Below are positions 33,795 to 42,302 of a stretch of DNA of 64,000 bases, in pieces (position 1 is the first letter of the stretch; every line of letters begins with the position of its first letter). The notes under the pieces are model-generated. The model was given only the letters and a program-made list of their open reading frames with translations. It was not told the DNA's origin and did not search any database. A program made the translations under genes and the position numbers. Source of the stretch: DAHUXD01 sp963736455 (lineage in GTDB: Bacteria; Acidobacteriota; Thermoanaerobaculia; UBA5066; Gp7-AA6); contig CAVTON010000001.1 in NCBI GenBank assembly GCA_963736455.1, forward strand, positions 2,294,001 to 2,358,000. Direction: 5' to 3'.

Positions 33795-34886
33795 GTGATC
33801 CGGATCGAAGACCTCGCCACCCCGGCGGTTCTCGTGGACCTCGACGTCGTCGAAGCGAACGTCGCCCGGATGCAGGCCCGCGCGAGAGACGCCGGAATCC
33901 GGCTTCGGCCCCACGCGAAGACGCACAAGTCGCCGGAGATCGGCCGGCTCCAGCTCTCGGCGGGAGCGCATGGACTGACGCTCGCCAAGACTTCGGAGGC
34001 GGAGGTCTTCGCCGATCTCGGCTTCGACGATCTCTTCCTCGCGTACACGGTCGTCGGCGACGACAAGGCGCGACGCCTGCTCGCGCTCTCCGATCGGGTC
34101 CGCCTCGCCGTCGGCGTGGACAGCCTCGACGGGGCGCGAAGCCTCGGCGGCGCGTTCGCGCGCGCCGGACGGACGCTCTCGGTGCGGCTCGAGATCGATC
34201 CGGGCTTCCATCGCGCGGGAGTTCGCCCCGAGGACACCGTAGCGCTCGCGGCGGCCGTCGCCGGCGTCCCCGGCCTGGAGCTCTCCGGCGTCTTCACCCA
34301 CGCGGGCCAGGGCTACGCCGGCCCGACTCCCGAGGACGTCGCGCGCATCGGCGCGGAGGAGGCGCGTCTGGCCGCCGAGACCGCGCAGGCGCTGCGCGAA
34401 GCCGGGCTGCCCGTGGACGAGGTCTCCGTCGGCTCGACGCCGACCGCCGCCGCGGCGATGACCGGGCGCGGCGTCACCGAGTGCCGTCCCGGAACCTACG
34501 TCTACAACGACCGCTCCCAGGTCGCGCTCGGAAGCGCCGGTCCCGGAGACTGCGCGTTGACCATCCTCGCGACCGTGGTGAGTGCGCCGGAGACCGGCCG
34601 CGCCGTCGTCGACGCGGGCTCGAAGACGCTCTCCTCCGACTCCCTGCGGCCCGAGCCCGACGGCTTCGGGCTCGTTACGGGCGGACGGACTCGCGTGGTC
34701 CGCGTTTCGGAGGAGCACGGCGTGCTCGCGGTCGCCCCGGGCGAGACGTTCCGCGTGGGGCAGCGGGTCCGCATTCTCCCCAACCACGCCTGCGCCGTCG
34801 TCAACCTCCACGACTCCCTCACGGCGATTCGCCAGGACCGGGTCGAGGGTCGAATCACGGTGGCGGCGCGGGGCCGCGTCCAATAA
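33795..34886 (+). CDS. D-threonine aldolase-type / alanine racemase N-domain PLP enzyme
   Basis: The 363-residue fold-type III PLP enzyme starts with IEDLATPAVLVDLDVVEANVARM. RLRPHAKTHKSPEIGRLQL holds the PLP lysine in the PHAKTHK motif, the hallmark of D-threonine aldolases and related D-amino-acid lyases. LSVRLEIDPGFHRAGV and LELSGVFTHAGQGYAG follow. In the C-terminal domain, HACAVVNLHD supplies the H-x-C metal pair. It probably cleaves D-beta-hydroxy amino acids in the cytoplasm. GTG at 33795 is 10 bp after the TIR gene, so it is on the same strand but functionally looks unrelated. Confidence 0.9.
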   Translation: MIRIEDLATPAVLVDLDVVEANVARMQARARDAGIRLRPHAKTHKSPEIGRLQLSAGAHGLTLAKTSEAEVFADLGFDDLFLAYTVVGDDKARRLLALSDRVRLAVGVDSLDGARSLGGAFARAGRTLSVRLEIDPGFHRAGVRPEDTVALAAAVAGVPGLELSGVFTHAGQGYAGPTPEDVARIGAEEARLAAETAQALREAGLPVDEVSVGSTPTAAAAMTGRGVTECRPGTYVYNDRSQVALGSAGPGDCALTILATVVSAPETGRAVVDAGSKTLSSDSLRPEPDGFGLVTGGRTRVVRVSEEHGVLAVAPGETFRVGQRVRILPNHACAVVNLHDSLTAIRQDRVEGRITVAARGRVQ

Positions 34887-34931
34887 GCTTCCGGCCCTCT
34901 CGACACGACTCACCGTCCGAAAGGAGACACG

Positions 34932-35543
34932 ATGCTTCGCCGACTCCGCATGCCGATTCTGCTCTTGGCCGCCGCAGCCGCGGCGCCGATCTTCGCCGCC
35001 GACACGTACGCGATCGACAAGAACCATTCCGACGTCAGCTTCACGATCCGCCACTTCGCCTCCAGGGTCCACGGGCGTTTCTCCGACTTCGACGGCACGA
35101 TCCAGGCCGACAACGGCAAAGCCCAGGCGTCGTCGGTCGTCTTCACGATCAAGGCGGCATCGATCGACACCAACAACTCCCACCGCGACGACGACCTTCG
35201 CTCCGAGAACTTCTTCGACGTCGCCAAGTTCCCCGAGATCACCTTCAAGAGCACGAAGATCACGACGACCGGCAAGGACACCTACGCCGTCACCGGCACG
35301 TTTACGATGCACGGCGTCTCCAAGGAGATCACGCTGCCCGTCACCTACCTCGGTTCGATGAAGGACCCGAGGGGCAACGAGCATGCGAGCTTCGAGCTCA
35401 ATACGAAGCTGAACCGCAAGGACTTCGGCATCGACTGGAACAAATCGCTCGACAACGGCGGCCTCATGCTCTCCGACGACGTGGAGGTCACGGTCGACCT
35501 CGAAACCGTCAAAAAGGGCCCCGAGACCCCGGCCGCGAAGTAG
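34932..35543 (+). CDS. YceI family periplasmic lipocalin-like protein
   Basis: The 203-residue protein has a signal peptide (RLRMPILLLAAAAAAPIFA). The complete YceI domain begins DTYAIDKNHSDVSFTIRHFASRVHGRF and includes NNSHRDDDLRSENFFDVAKFPEITFKST, the characteristic 'R-x-x-x-F-F-D-x-x-x-x-P-x-x-x-F' segment, plus the closing NGGLMLSDDVEVTVDLE. The family binds isoprenoid-like lipids. AAGGAGACACG is a good Shine-Dalgarno sequence before the ATG. Single gene between the aldolase and the desaturase. Confidence 0.93.
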   Translation: MLRRLRMPILLLAAAAAAPIFAADTYAIDKNHSDVSFTIRHFASRVHGRFSDFDGTIQADNGKAQASSVVFTIKAASIDTNNSHRDDDLRSENFFDVAKFPEITFKSTKITTTGKDTYAVTGTFTMHGVSKEITLPVTYLGSMKDPRGNEHASFELNTKLNRKDFGIDWNKSLDNGGLMLSDDVEVTVDLETVKKGPETPAAK

Positions 35544-35575
35544 TCCGGGACGGCCGAAAACGGTAAAGTGTGCCC

Positions 35576-36736
35576 ATGAGACCGCAAACCGCGCCTGCAC
35601 GGGGATCCGACCGGCTGCGCCCTTCGGCCGTCATCGGCTTTCTCGGCGTGCACCTGGCCGCGCTCGGCGTCCTCTGGGTGGGCTTCTCGTGGAAGGGCGT
35701 GGCGCTGTGCCTCGCCTCCTATTACCTCCGCATGTTCGCCATCACCGCGGGCTTCCACCGCTACTTCAGCCATCGGACTTACGCCCTGCCGCGGGTGTCG
35801 CAGTTCCTTCTCGCCTTCCTCGGCCAGACGGCCGCGCAGAAGGGTGTGCTCTGGTGGGCTTCGAATCACCGCCATCATCACCGTTACTCCGACCGCCCCG
35901 AGGACGTGCACAGCCCGATCCAGCGCGGATTCTGGTGGAGCCACATGGGCTGGATCCTCGGATCGGATCACGCCAAATCGGACCACTCGCGCGTCCCCGA
36001 CCTGGCGAAGTACCCCGAGCTGGTCTGGCTCGACCGCCATCAGTACGTGCCGACCGCCGCCTATGCCGTGGCGCTCGCGCTCGCCTTCGGGCCGATCGGC
36101 CTGTTCTACGGCTACTTCCTCTCGACCGTGCTCCTGTGGCACGGCACCTTTTCCATCAACAGCTTCATGCATCTGGTCGGCCGCCGCGTCTACGCGACGA
36201 CCGACGATTCGCGCAACAGCTTCTTCTTCTCGCTCGTCACGATGGGCGAGGGCTGGCACAACAACCACCACTGGGCGCCCGGTTCGGCGGCCCAGGGATT
36301 CCGGTGGTGGGAAGTGGACGCGAGCTACTACGTGCTCTGGCTCGCCGAGAAGGTCGGCCTCGTGCGCGGGCTTCATCGGCCGCCCGAGCGCTGGCGCGAG
36401 GCCGCGACCGATGCGCTGCGAACGGGCCGCGCGTTTACCTCGGCGCGGCTCCACGAACAGGTGCTGAGCCTGTCGCGTCGGTGGGCGGAGCTCGGCGCCT
36501 CCGTGCGGCTGACGGCTCACGACGCTCTGCTCGAGCTCGAAGCGGCCCGCGCGAGGGCCGTCGCCCGACTCGACCGTCTTCACGAGGAAGCCGCGGCCGC
36601 GGGCGTCCGCGCCGGCAAGCGCCTCGAAGAGATCCACGCGGAGATCGAGAAGGCTCGGGCTCACCTGGCCGAGATCCTCGAGCGCCTGGTCGCCGCCGCC
36701 GAATCGCTCTCCATGCCGGAGCCCCTGCCGGGCTAG
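35576..36736 (+). CDS. Fatty acid (acyl-CoA) desaturase with C-terminal helical extension
   Basis: The 386-residue membrane di-iron desaturase has three His boxes: HRYFSH (61-66), HRHHH (98-102) and HNNHH (228-232), the pattern of delta-9 acyl-CoA desaturases. It has four transmembrane helices in two pairs. Beyond the catalytic domain (~300 residues) is an ~85-residue charged heptad-like extension (ARARAVARLDRLHEEAAAAG) unusual for the family and likely a coiled coil. It introduces double bonds into acyl chains. ATG at 35576 preferred; GTG 35570 is also possible. It precedes the cyclopropane synthase gene, which uses unsaturated acyl chains as substrates. Confidence 0.93.
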   Translation: MRPQTAPARGSDRLRPSAVIGFLGVHLAALGVLWVGFSWKGVALCLASYYLRMFAITAGFHRYFSHRTYALPRVSQFLLAFLGQTAAQKGVLWWASNHRHHHRYSDRPEDVHSPIQRGFWWSHMGWILGSDHAKSDHSRVPDLAKYPELVWLDRHQYVPTAAYAVALALAFGPIGLFYGYFLSTVLLWHGTFSINSFMHLVGRRVYATTDDSRNSFFFSLVTMGEGWHNNHHWAPGSAAQGFRWWEVDASYYVLWLAEKVGLVRGLHRPPERWREAATDALRTGRAFTSARLHEQVLSLSRRWAELGASVRLTAHDALLELEAARARAVARLDRLHEEAAAAGVRAGKRLEEIHAEIEKARAHLAEILERLVAAAESLSMPEPLPG

Positions 36737-36776
36737 CGCCGACCATGAGCCGGATGGGACCCTCCACCGCCGAGCC

Positions 36777-38024
36777 GTGAAGCGTCTGGCGCAGTCCGCG
36801 CTCTTCCGCAGCCTCGATCGGATCCGGGGCGGACGTCTCGAGCTGCGGCTGCCCGACGGCACCCGCCGGGTCTTCGGCGACGGAGGTCCCGACCTCGCGG
36901 CATCGGTGGAAGTCCACGACCGCTCCCTCTTCCGCCGCGTGGTGCTCGGAGGCGACATCGCCTTCGGCGAAACCTACGCCGAGGGACTCTGGACCTCCCC
37001 CGACCTCCCCTCGGTCACCCGCCTCGCCGCGCGCAACGCCGCGGTCTTCGACCTGGGTGAGCGCCTTCCGGCCACTCTCGACCGGTGGATCGAGCGGCTG
37101 CGGCACCGCCTGCACCGCAATTCGCTCCGCGGAAGCCGCGGAAACATCCGCTACCACTACGACCTCGGCGAGGACTTCTACTCGCTCTTTCTCGATCCCT
37201 CGCTGACGTATTCCTGCGCGATCTTCGACCGCCCCGGCGTCTCGCTCGCCGATGCGCAGCGCGAGAAGTTCGATCGGATTGCCCGCGCCCTGGAGCTGTC
37301 TCCGGGAGACCGCCTGCTCGAGATCGGAACCGGCTGGGGGGCCTTTGCGATTCACGCGGCGAAGGAGTACGGCTGCCGGGTGACGACGACGACGATCAGC
37401 CGCTCGCAGCACGACTACGCCCGGCGGCGCTTCGAGGAGGAGGGGCTGACCTCGCGCGTCGAGCTGCTCTTCGAGGACTATCGCCGACTCTCGGGCCGCT
37501 ACGACAAGGCGGTCTCGATCGAGATGTTCGAGGCGGTGGGCCTCCGGTACTACGACGACTACTTCGGCGCCGCGGATCGGCGGCTGGAGCCGGGCGGCTC
37601 GATGCTGCTGCAGACCATCTGGATGAACGAGCGCCGCTTCGAGCGATACCGCCGCCAGCCCGACTTCATCCGGCGGCACATCTTTCCCGGCAGCGAGCTC
37701 GCCTCCCTCGGCGAGATCCGACGCTCGCTCGCGCGGAGGACCGGCCTCTCGGTCGCCGGCGTCGAGGAGATCGGCCCGCACTACGTCAAGACGCTCGCGT
37801 GCTGGCGGGAGCGCCTCCTCCGCAACCGCGAGCGCGTCCGCGCGCTCGGGTTTCCGGAGAGCTTCCTTCGGATGTGGGAGTACTACCTCGCCTACTGCGA
37901 AGGCGGCTTCGCCGAGAAGCACATCGGCGACGCCCAGGTGCTCCTTCGCAAGGCCGGGGTCCGGGTGACCGGATCGACACCCGCCAGCGCCGGCCGGACC
38001 GCCTCGATTCCCGGGAGGCGATGA
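36777..38024 (+). CDS. cfa: Cyclopropane-fatty-acyl-phospholipid synthase family methyltransferase
   Basis: The 415-residue SAM-dependent enzyme adds a methylene bridge to unsaturated phospholipid chains. The CFA core shows NIRYHYDLGEDFYSLFLDPSLTYSCAIF, LLEIGTGWGAFAIHAA (SAM-binding motif I) and VSIEMFEAVG. GGSMLLQTIW and a C-terminal GHIGxxx-like region FAEKHIGDAQVLLRKAG follow. It lies 40 bp after the desaturase gene, giving a logical pathway order: make the double bond, then cyclopropanate it. GTG at 36777 is at the right distance from the core. The stop overlaps the ATG of the DUF2062 gene. Confidence 0.93.
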   Translation: MKRLAQSALFRSLDRIRGGRLELRLPDGTRRVFGDGGPDLAASVEVHDRSLFRRVVLGGDIAFGETYAEGLWTSPDLPSVTRLAARNAAVFDLGERLPATLDRWIERLRHRLHRNSLRGSRGNIRYHYDLGEDFYSLFLDPSLTYSCAIFDRPGVSLADAQREKFDRIARALELSPGDRLLEIGTGWGAFAIHAAKEYGCRVTTTTISRSQHDYARRRFEEEGLTSRVELLFEDYRRLSGRYDKAVSIEMFEAVGLRYYDDYFGAADRRLEPGGSMLLQTIWMNERRFERYRRQPDFIRRHIFPGSELASLGEIRRSLARRTGLSVAGVEEIGPHYVKTLACWRERLLRNRERVRALGFPESFLRMWEYYLAYCEGGFAEKHIGDAQVLLRKAGVRVTGSTPASAGRTASIPGRR

Positions 38025-38527
38025 TCGACGTTCGCCCTCTGTTCTCCCGCGTCCGCGACACGATCCACAGGCAGCTCACCCAGGGCCTTTCGCCCGAGAG
38101 GGTCGCCCTGACCGTGGCCGTCGGACTCTGCATCGCCGTCAACCCGATCATCGGAACGACCACGATCCTCTGCTTCGTCAGCGCCTGGGTCCTGCGCCTG
38201 AACCAGCCGATCATCCAGGCCATCAACTGGTCGTCCTACGCCCTCCAGCTGCTCCTGATCTTCCCCTTCATCCGTCTCGGAGAGTGGATGTTCCGGGCGA
38301 GCCCCGAAAAGCGTCCTCTCTCGCGGCTCCTCGACATGCTGCGCTCGAATTTCGTCGGCGCCGTCCTGGAGCTGAAGACGACGCTCTTCCATGCGTTCGT
38401 CGCATGGCTCGCTGCTTCGCCGCTGCTGCTCGCCGCCCTTTACTTCGGGACCCTCCCCATCCTGCGGCGCCTTTCGGCACGGCTCGCCGCATCCCCTCGC
38501 TCGAACGACCTCGGCGGCGTGGCTTGA
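38021..38527 (+). CDS. DUF2062 small membrane protein
   Basis: The 168-residue protein has an N-terminal amphipathic region, then three transmembrane helices (ALTVAVGLCIAVNPIIGTTT, QPIIQAINWSSYALQLLLIF, LAASPLLLAALYFGTLP). The G-x-x-x-x-x-x-P-x-x-G-x-x-T pattern followed by NxPx is the DUF2062 signature. The family often sits with lipid or glycolipid genes. ATG at 38021 overlaps the cyclopropane synthase stop (ATGA), so it belongs to the desaturase/CFA operon and may aid lipid transfer. Confidence 0.85.
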   Translation: MIDVRPLFSRVRDTIHRQLTQGLSPERVALTVAVGLCIAVNPIIGTTTILCFVSAWVLRLNQPIIQAINWSSYALQLLLIFPFIRLGEWMFRASPEKRPLSRLLDMLRSNFVGAVLELKTTLFHAFVAWLAASPLLLAALYFGTLPILRRLSARLAASPRSNDLGGVA

Positions 38528-39501
38528 CCGGAGCGTCCTCGCCGCGGATCCCGTCCGCCGGCGACGCCTCTGCAGTAGGCTTTCCCGCCGTGGACCTCCC
38601 TTCGCCGCTCGAACGAGCCCCCGGGGGGCTGTGCGATGGCCTCGCGCTCTGGTTGAAGCGCGAGGACGGACACGAGCTCGGCGCGTTCAAGTGGCGCGGC
38701 GCGCTTCCGACGATTGCGGCGTACAAGGAGCGCGGCGCCGCGGCGGTCGTCACCGCGTCGACCGGCAACCACGGCGCCGCGGTGGCCTGGGCGAGCGGGC
38801 GTCTCGGATTGCGCGCCATGGTCTATGCGCCGGCGGGGGCATCGCTCGCAAAGCTCGCCCTGATCGACGGGTTCGGGGCGGAGGTTCGCCTGGCCGGAAC
38901 CGACCTCGACTTCGCCAAGGACGAGGGCAGGCGCTTCGCCGAGGAGGCCCACATCCCGTTCTTCGAGGACGGCGTCGAGCCGACGCAGTACGCGGGCTAC
39001 GGCGCGATCGCGGACGAGATTCTCGGCCAGCTCGCCGAGCCCCCGTCGGCCGTCGTCGTCCCCGTCGGCAACGGCGCGCTCATCGGGGGCATCGGGGAGA
39101 CCCTGAAGCGCCGCTCCCCCGGCACGCTCGTCGTCGGCGTCGCGGCGAAAGACGCGCCCGTGATGGCGCTCTCGTGGGAAGCCGGCCGCGCCGTCGAGTG
39201 CGGCCGGATGGCGACCTTCGCCGACGGGCTCGCGGTCCGCGTCGCGATCTCGGAAGCCGTCGCGCGGCTCGCGCAGGTCGTGGACCGGATGCTCACGGTC
39301 TCCGACCGCGAGATGGCCCGCGCCATCGGCGCCTGCGCCCGCGCGGGCCTTCGCGTGGAGGGAGCGGCGGCGGCGGCGTTCGCGGGGCTCGAGCGGATGT
39401 CCGATCTCGAGGGTCCCGTCGTCGCGCTCGTCACCGGGCGCAACATCGACGAGGAGCTCTATCTTCGGGCGCTCGAGGAGCCCGAGAGTTTCCCCGACTG
39501 A
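38524..39501 (+). CDS. Threonine/serine dehydratase-like PLP enzyme (fold type II)
   Basis: The 325-residue enzyme has the fold-type II lysine motif LGAFKWRGAL (Lys56) in place of the usual GSFKxRGA. ASTGNHGAAVAWASGRLG is the substrate-binding block, PVGNGALIGGIG is a variant of the Gly-rich phosphate loop (usually GGGGLxxG), and VEGAAAAAFAGL lies near the C-terminus. Likely deaminates threonine or serine; a racemase or other fold-II enzyme is possible. TTG at 38524 (TTGA overlap with the preceding stop) is the working start. GTG 38590 gives 303 residues and is a real alternative. Last gene of the + strand run; its stop abuts the convergent VWFA gene. Confidence 0.88.
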   Translation: MTGASSPRIPSAGDASAVGFPAVDLPSPLERAPGGLCDGLALWLKREDGHELGAFKWRGALPTIAAYKERGAAAVVTASTGNHGAAVAWASGRLGLRAMVYAPAGASLAKLALIDGFGAEVRLAGTDLDFAKDEGRRFAEEAHIPFFEDGVEPTQYAGYGAIADEILGQLAEPPSAVVVPVGNGALIGGIGETLKRRSPGTLVVGVAAKDAPVMALSWEAGRAVECGRMATFADGLAVRVAISEAVARLAQVVDRMLTVSDREMARAIGACARAGLRVEGAAAAAFAGLERMSDLEGPVVALVTGRNIDEELYLRALEEPESFPD

Positions 39502-40569
39502 TCAGTCCTCGTAACCCTGGCGGTACAGAAGCCTGACCCCGGGAGGTCCCTCGATGCGGATCTGGTGGAACCCTCGCTTCGGCAGAGCGGGCGGCCGGAA
39601 CACCAGGACGTAATGGCCCGTCAGCGCGCGCGAAGCCGTCTTCATCGCCCAGCGCGGAAAGTCGTACGTCGGAAGGTAGTAGCCGCCCGTCTCGAAGGCC
39701 AGCCGCTCGAGACCGGCCTCGAGGCTGTGATGCCCGCCGCTGATGTCCAGGGCGAAGACGGGAGCCTGGGCGCGGCCGAGCGCCGACACCGCGCGGTCGT
39801 AGTCGGGCGAATACCGCACCGTGCCGAACCCCTGTTCCGGCATCAGGAAGTCCACCTTGCCGATGCCCCAGCCGAAAAAGACGATCGCCTTCGACCCGGG
39901 CAGAGGGCGGAGCGCGTCGCCGAGGGCGATGAAGGCCTTCTCGATCGAAGTCGTCTTTTCGCGCTCGTGCAGGATCGCCGAGAGCGATGGGGCCTCGGGC
40001 GATGCGGCAGCGTTTTCGAGAGCGAGGGCGTTCTGCACGGCCGAGCGAAGCCGGGAGCGATCGCTCGTGAAGTCCTGACGGAGCCACAGGCTCGAGCCGA
40101 AGGTGACGACGGCGACCCGGTCGTCGGGGCGGAGCGTGTCGAGAAATTCGAGGGCCTGGCGGGACATGCGCACGTGGCCTTCCATCTTCTGAGCCTCGAT
40201 GTGCCACTGGAAGAGAAGGACGAGGAGGCGCCCCGGGGAAACGGCGGCGGACTCTCCCAATTCGCCTTCGCCCGCGGCGGGCGCGGACCCGGGAGACGGG
40301 TGTGTCTCGCCGGCCTCTGCGGCCTCAGGCTTCGGCTCGTTCGAAACCCATTCGACGCTCTCGATCGGCTCGTCGTGGCCGTCGACGTAGAGGCGAAGGT
40401 CGCGAGGTCCGAGGCCGCGGACGGCCTCCCCCGAGCGGTCGGAGGCGTGGAGAGTGACCTCGACGACGGTGACGTGCACCTGCTCCTGGACCGGGGGCTG
40501 CTGCCCGAGCGCGGCCGTCCCCGCCGCGAGCGCCGCGGAAAGCGAGATCCCCAGAGCCCGGGTCCGCAC
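39502..40569 (-). CDS. VWFA-related secreted protein, degenerate metal site
   Basis: The 355-residue protein has a signal peptide (RTRALGISLSAALAAGTAALG). The Acidobacteria-type VWFA-related arrangement follows: VTVVEVTLHASDRSGEAVRGL with an LRLYVDGHDEPI strand, then a VWA-like fold (LLVLLFQWHIEAQKMEG, RPDDRVAVVTFGSSLWLRQDF, GSKAIVFFGWGIGK). The expected D-x-S-x-S metal (MIDAS) motif after the first strand is replaced by FQWHIEA, so metal binding is doubtful. A C-terminal strand block (GHYVLVFRPPALPKRGFHQI) is typical. Likely a surface or envelope protein of unknown partner. GTG 40569 is chosen because it gives a compact signal peptide; GTG 40587 is possible. Confidence 0.82.
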   Translation of the reverse strand: MRTRALGISLSAALAAGTAALGQQPPVQEQVHVTVVEVTLHASDRSGEAVRGLGPRDLRLYVDGHDEPIESVEWVSNEPKPEAAEAGETHPSPGSAPAAGEGELGESAAVSPGRLLVLLFQWHIEAQKMEGHVRMSRQALEFLDTLRPDDRVAVVTFGSSLWLRQDFTSDRSRLRSAVQNALALENAAASPEAPSLSAILHEREKTTSIEKAFIALGDALRPLPGSKAIVFFGWGIGKVDFLMPEQGFGTVRYSPDYDRAVSALGRAQAPVFALDISGGHHSLEAGLERLAFETGGYYLPTYDFPRWAMKTASRALTGHYVLVFRPPALPKRGFHQIRIEGPPGVRLLYRQGYED

Positions 40570-40612
40570 GACGAGCCCAACGAGCACCGGCGGCGCGGGA
40601 TTCCCGCAAACC

Positions 40613-42259
40613 TCAGCCGAAGGGGCCGAGGTCCACGGTGGCGAGGAACTTCGGCGCACGCCGGTGCCGGGTGGCCCGCTCGTACGCGTGCGCGATCCGG
40701 AGCAGCGTCGGCTCGCTCCAGCGCCGCCCGAAGATCGACATGCCGACGGGCAGGCCGAACTTTCGGCCGCAGGGAATCGAGACGTCGGGATATCCCGCGA
40801 TCGCCGGAAAGGACGAGCTCCCGCCCGGACCATAGTCGCCGTTGACGAGATCGATCAGCGTCGCGGGCCCGCTCGTCGGAGCGACGAGGGCGTCGAGCTT
40901 GTGCTCGTCCATGGTCTTGTCGATCCCCTCCTGGCGCGTCGCGCGCAGGTCCTTCTCGAGCGCGTCGAGGTAGGCCTTATCTGTCAGCGGCCCCTTGGCC
41001 TCCGCCTTCTCGAAGATCTCCTGGCCGAAGTAGGGCATCTCGCGGTACCGGTTTTCCTCGTTGAAACGGATGAGGTCCTTCAGCGTCTTGTACTGCGTCT
41101 TCGCGCCGAGGCCGGCGAGGTAGGCGTTCAGGTCCGCCTTGAACTCGTAGAGGAGGACCTCGAACTCGCTCTCGTCGGTGTCGCCGAGGGTCGCGATGTC
41201 TGCCGGATCCACGATCACCGCGCCGAGCCTCTTGAGGTCGACGATCGCCGCATCGACCAGGGCGTCGGCCGCGGGGCTCTGTCCGAAGAGCTTCTTGCGC
41301 GGCACACCGATGCGGAGCCCCTCCAGGTCCTCCGGACCCCGCTCGAGCGCCTGCGCGTAGTTGATCGGCGGCTTGCCCGAGAGCGAGCGGGTCGCGGAGT
41401 CGGCCGGGTCGTAGCCGGCGAGAGCCGTCAGCAGGATCGCGGCGTCGAGGACGCTGCGCGCCATCGGTCCCGCCGTATCCTGGCTGTGGGAGATCGGGAT
41501 GATCCCGCTCCGGGAAACCAGCCCGACCGTCGGCTTGACGCCGACCAGGCCGCAGTTGTTCGAGGGCGAGACGATCGATCCGTCCGTCTCGCTCCCGATG
41601 CCCACCGCGCAGAGATTCGCCGAGATCGCGGCGCCGGTGCCCGAGCTCGAGCCCGAGGGATTGCGATCGAGCGCATAGGGATTGCGGCACTGCCCTCCGC
41701 GCCCGCTCCACCCGCTCGAGGAGTGGGTCGAGCGGAAGTTCGCCCACTCGGAGAGATTGGTCTTGCCGAGGATCACCGCGCCCGCGTCGCGCAGGCGCCG
41801 GACCAGGAAGGCATCCGCCGAGGGAGTCGCGCCGAGCAGCGCGAGCGAGCCCGCGGTCGTGTTCATGCGGTCCGCCGTCCCGATGTTGTCTTTCAGGAGC
41901 ACCGGGATTCCATGGAGCAGACCCCGCAGCTTTCCGGACTTGCGCTCCGCATCGAGACGGTCCGCGATCGCGAGGGCGTCGGGGTTGATCTCGAGCACCG
42001 CGCGGAGCTCCGGGCCCTTCTGATCGAGGGCCTCGATCCGCGCCGTGTATTTCTCGACCAGCGCGCGCGCCGTGTCCGCTCCCGTCGCCATCCGATTCTG
42101 GAGATCCCTGATCGCGACCTCGTCGAGCTCGAACGGCGGCACGGCCGGCCCGGGCGGAGGCGCGACCGATGCTTGGGCCGCGAGCGGTCCGGCGGCCGCC
42201 ACGGCTCCTCCCAGGGCTCCGTAACGGATCAGGCTCCTCCGGCTCAGGCGTGCAGCCAT
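40613..42259 (-). CDS. Amidase-signature hydrolase, Tat-exported
   Basis: The 548-residue protein has a twin-arginine signal (LSRRSLIRYGALGGAVAAAG). The amidase catalytic triad is apparent: Lys123 in LLKDNIGTAD, the cis-Ser in PSGSSSGTGAA (202-211) and the nucleophile Ser228 in GSETDGSIVSP. The order and spacing match the amidase-signature family, which hydrolyses C-N bonds in amides and peptides. The precise substrate is not readable. It lies upstream of the VWFA-related gene by 43 bp. It fits the other exported peptide- and amide-processing enzymes in the window. Confidence 0.93.
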   Translation of the reverse strand: MAARLSRRSLIRYGALGGAVAAAGPLAAQASVAPPPGPAVPPFELDEVAIRDLQNRMATGADTARALVEKYTARIEALDQKGPELRAVLEINPDALAIADRLDAERKSGKLRGLLHGIPVLLKDNIGTADRMNTTAGSLALLGATPSADAFLVRRLRDAGAVILGKTNLSEWANFRSTHSSSGWSGRGGQCRNPYALDRNPSGSSSGTGAAISANLCAVGIGSETDGSIVSPSNNCGLVGVKPTVGLVSRSGIIPISHSQDTAGPMARSVLDAAILLTALAGYDPADSATRSLSGKPPINYAQALERGPEDLEGLRIGVPRKKLFGQSPAADALVDAAIVDLKRLGAVIVDPADIATLGDTDESEFEVLLYEFKADLNAYLAGLGAKTQYKTLKDLIRFNEENRYREMPYFGQEIFEKAEAKGPLTDKAYLDALEKDLRATRQEGIDKTMDEHKLDALVAPTSGPATLIDLVNGDYGPGGSSSFPAIAGYPDVSIPCGRKFGLPVGMSIFGRRWSEPTLLRIAHAYERATRHRRAPKFLATVDLGPFG

Positions 42260-42302
42260 GGGCTCTCCTTCTCGACTTTTGAGGGACTCATATCACGCGG
42301 GT

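Noticed and set aside
33795..34886. Inclusion of the D-threonine aldolase-type gene in the RyR/TIR system.
   Set aside because: It is only 10 bp downstream but has a normal metabolic PLP motif and no link to signalling. Spacing this short is common across this whole window.
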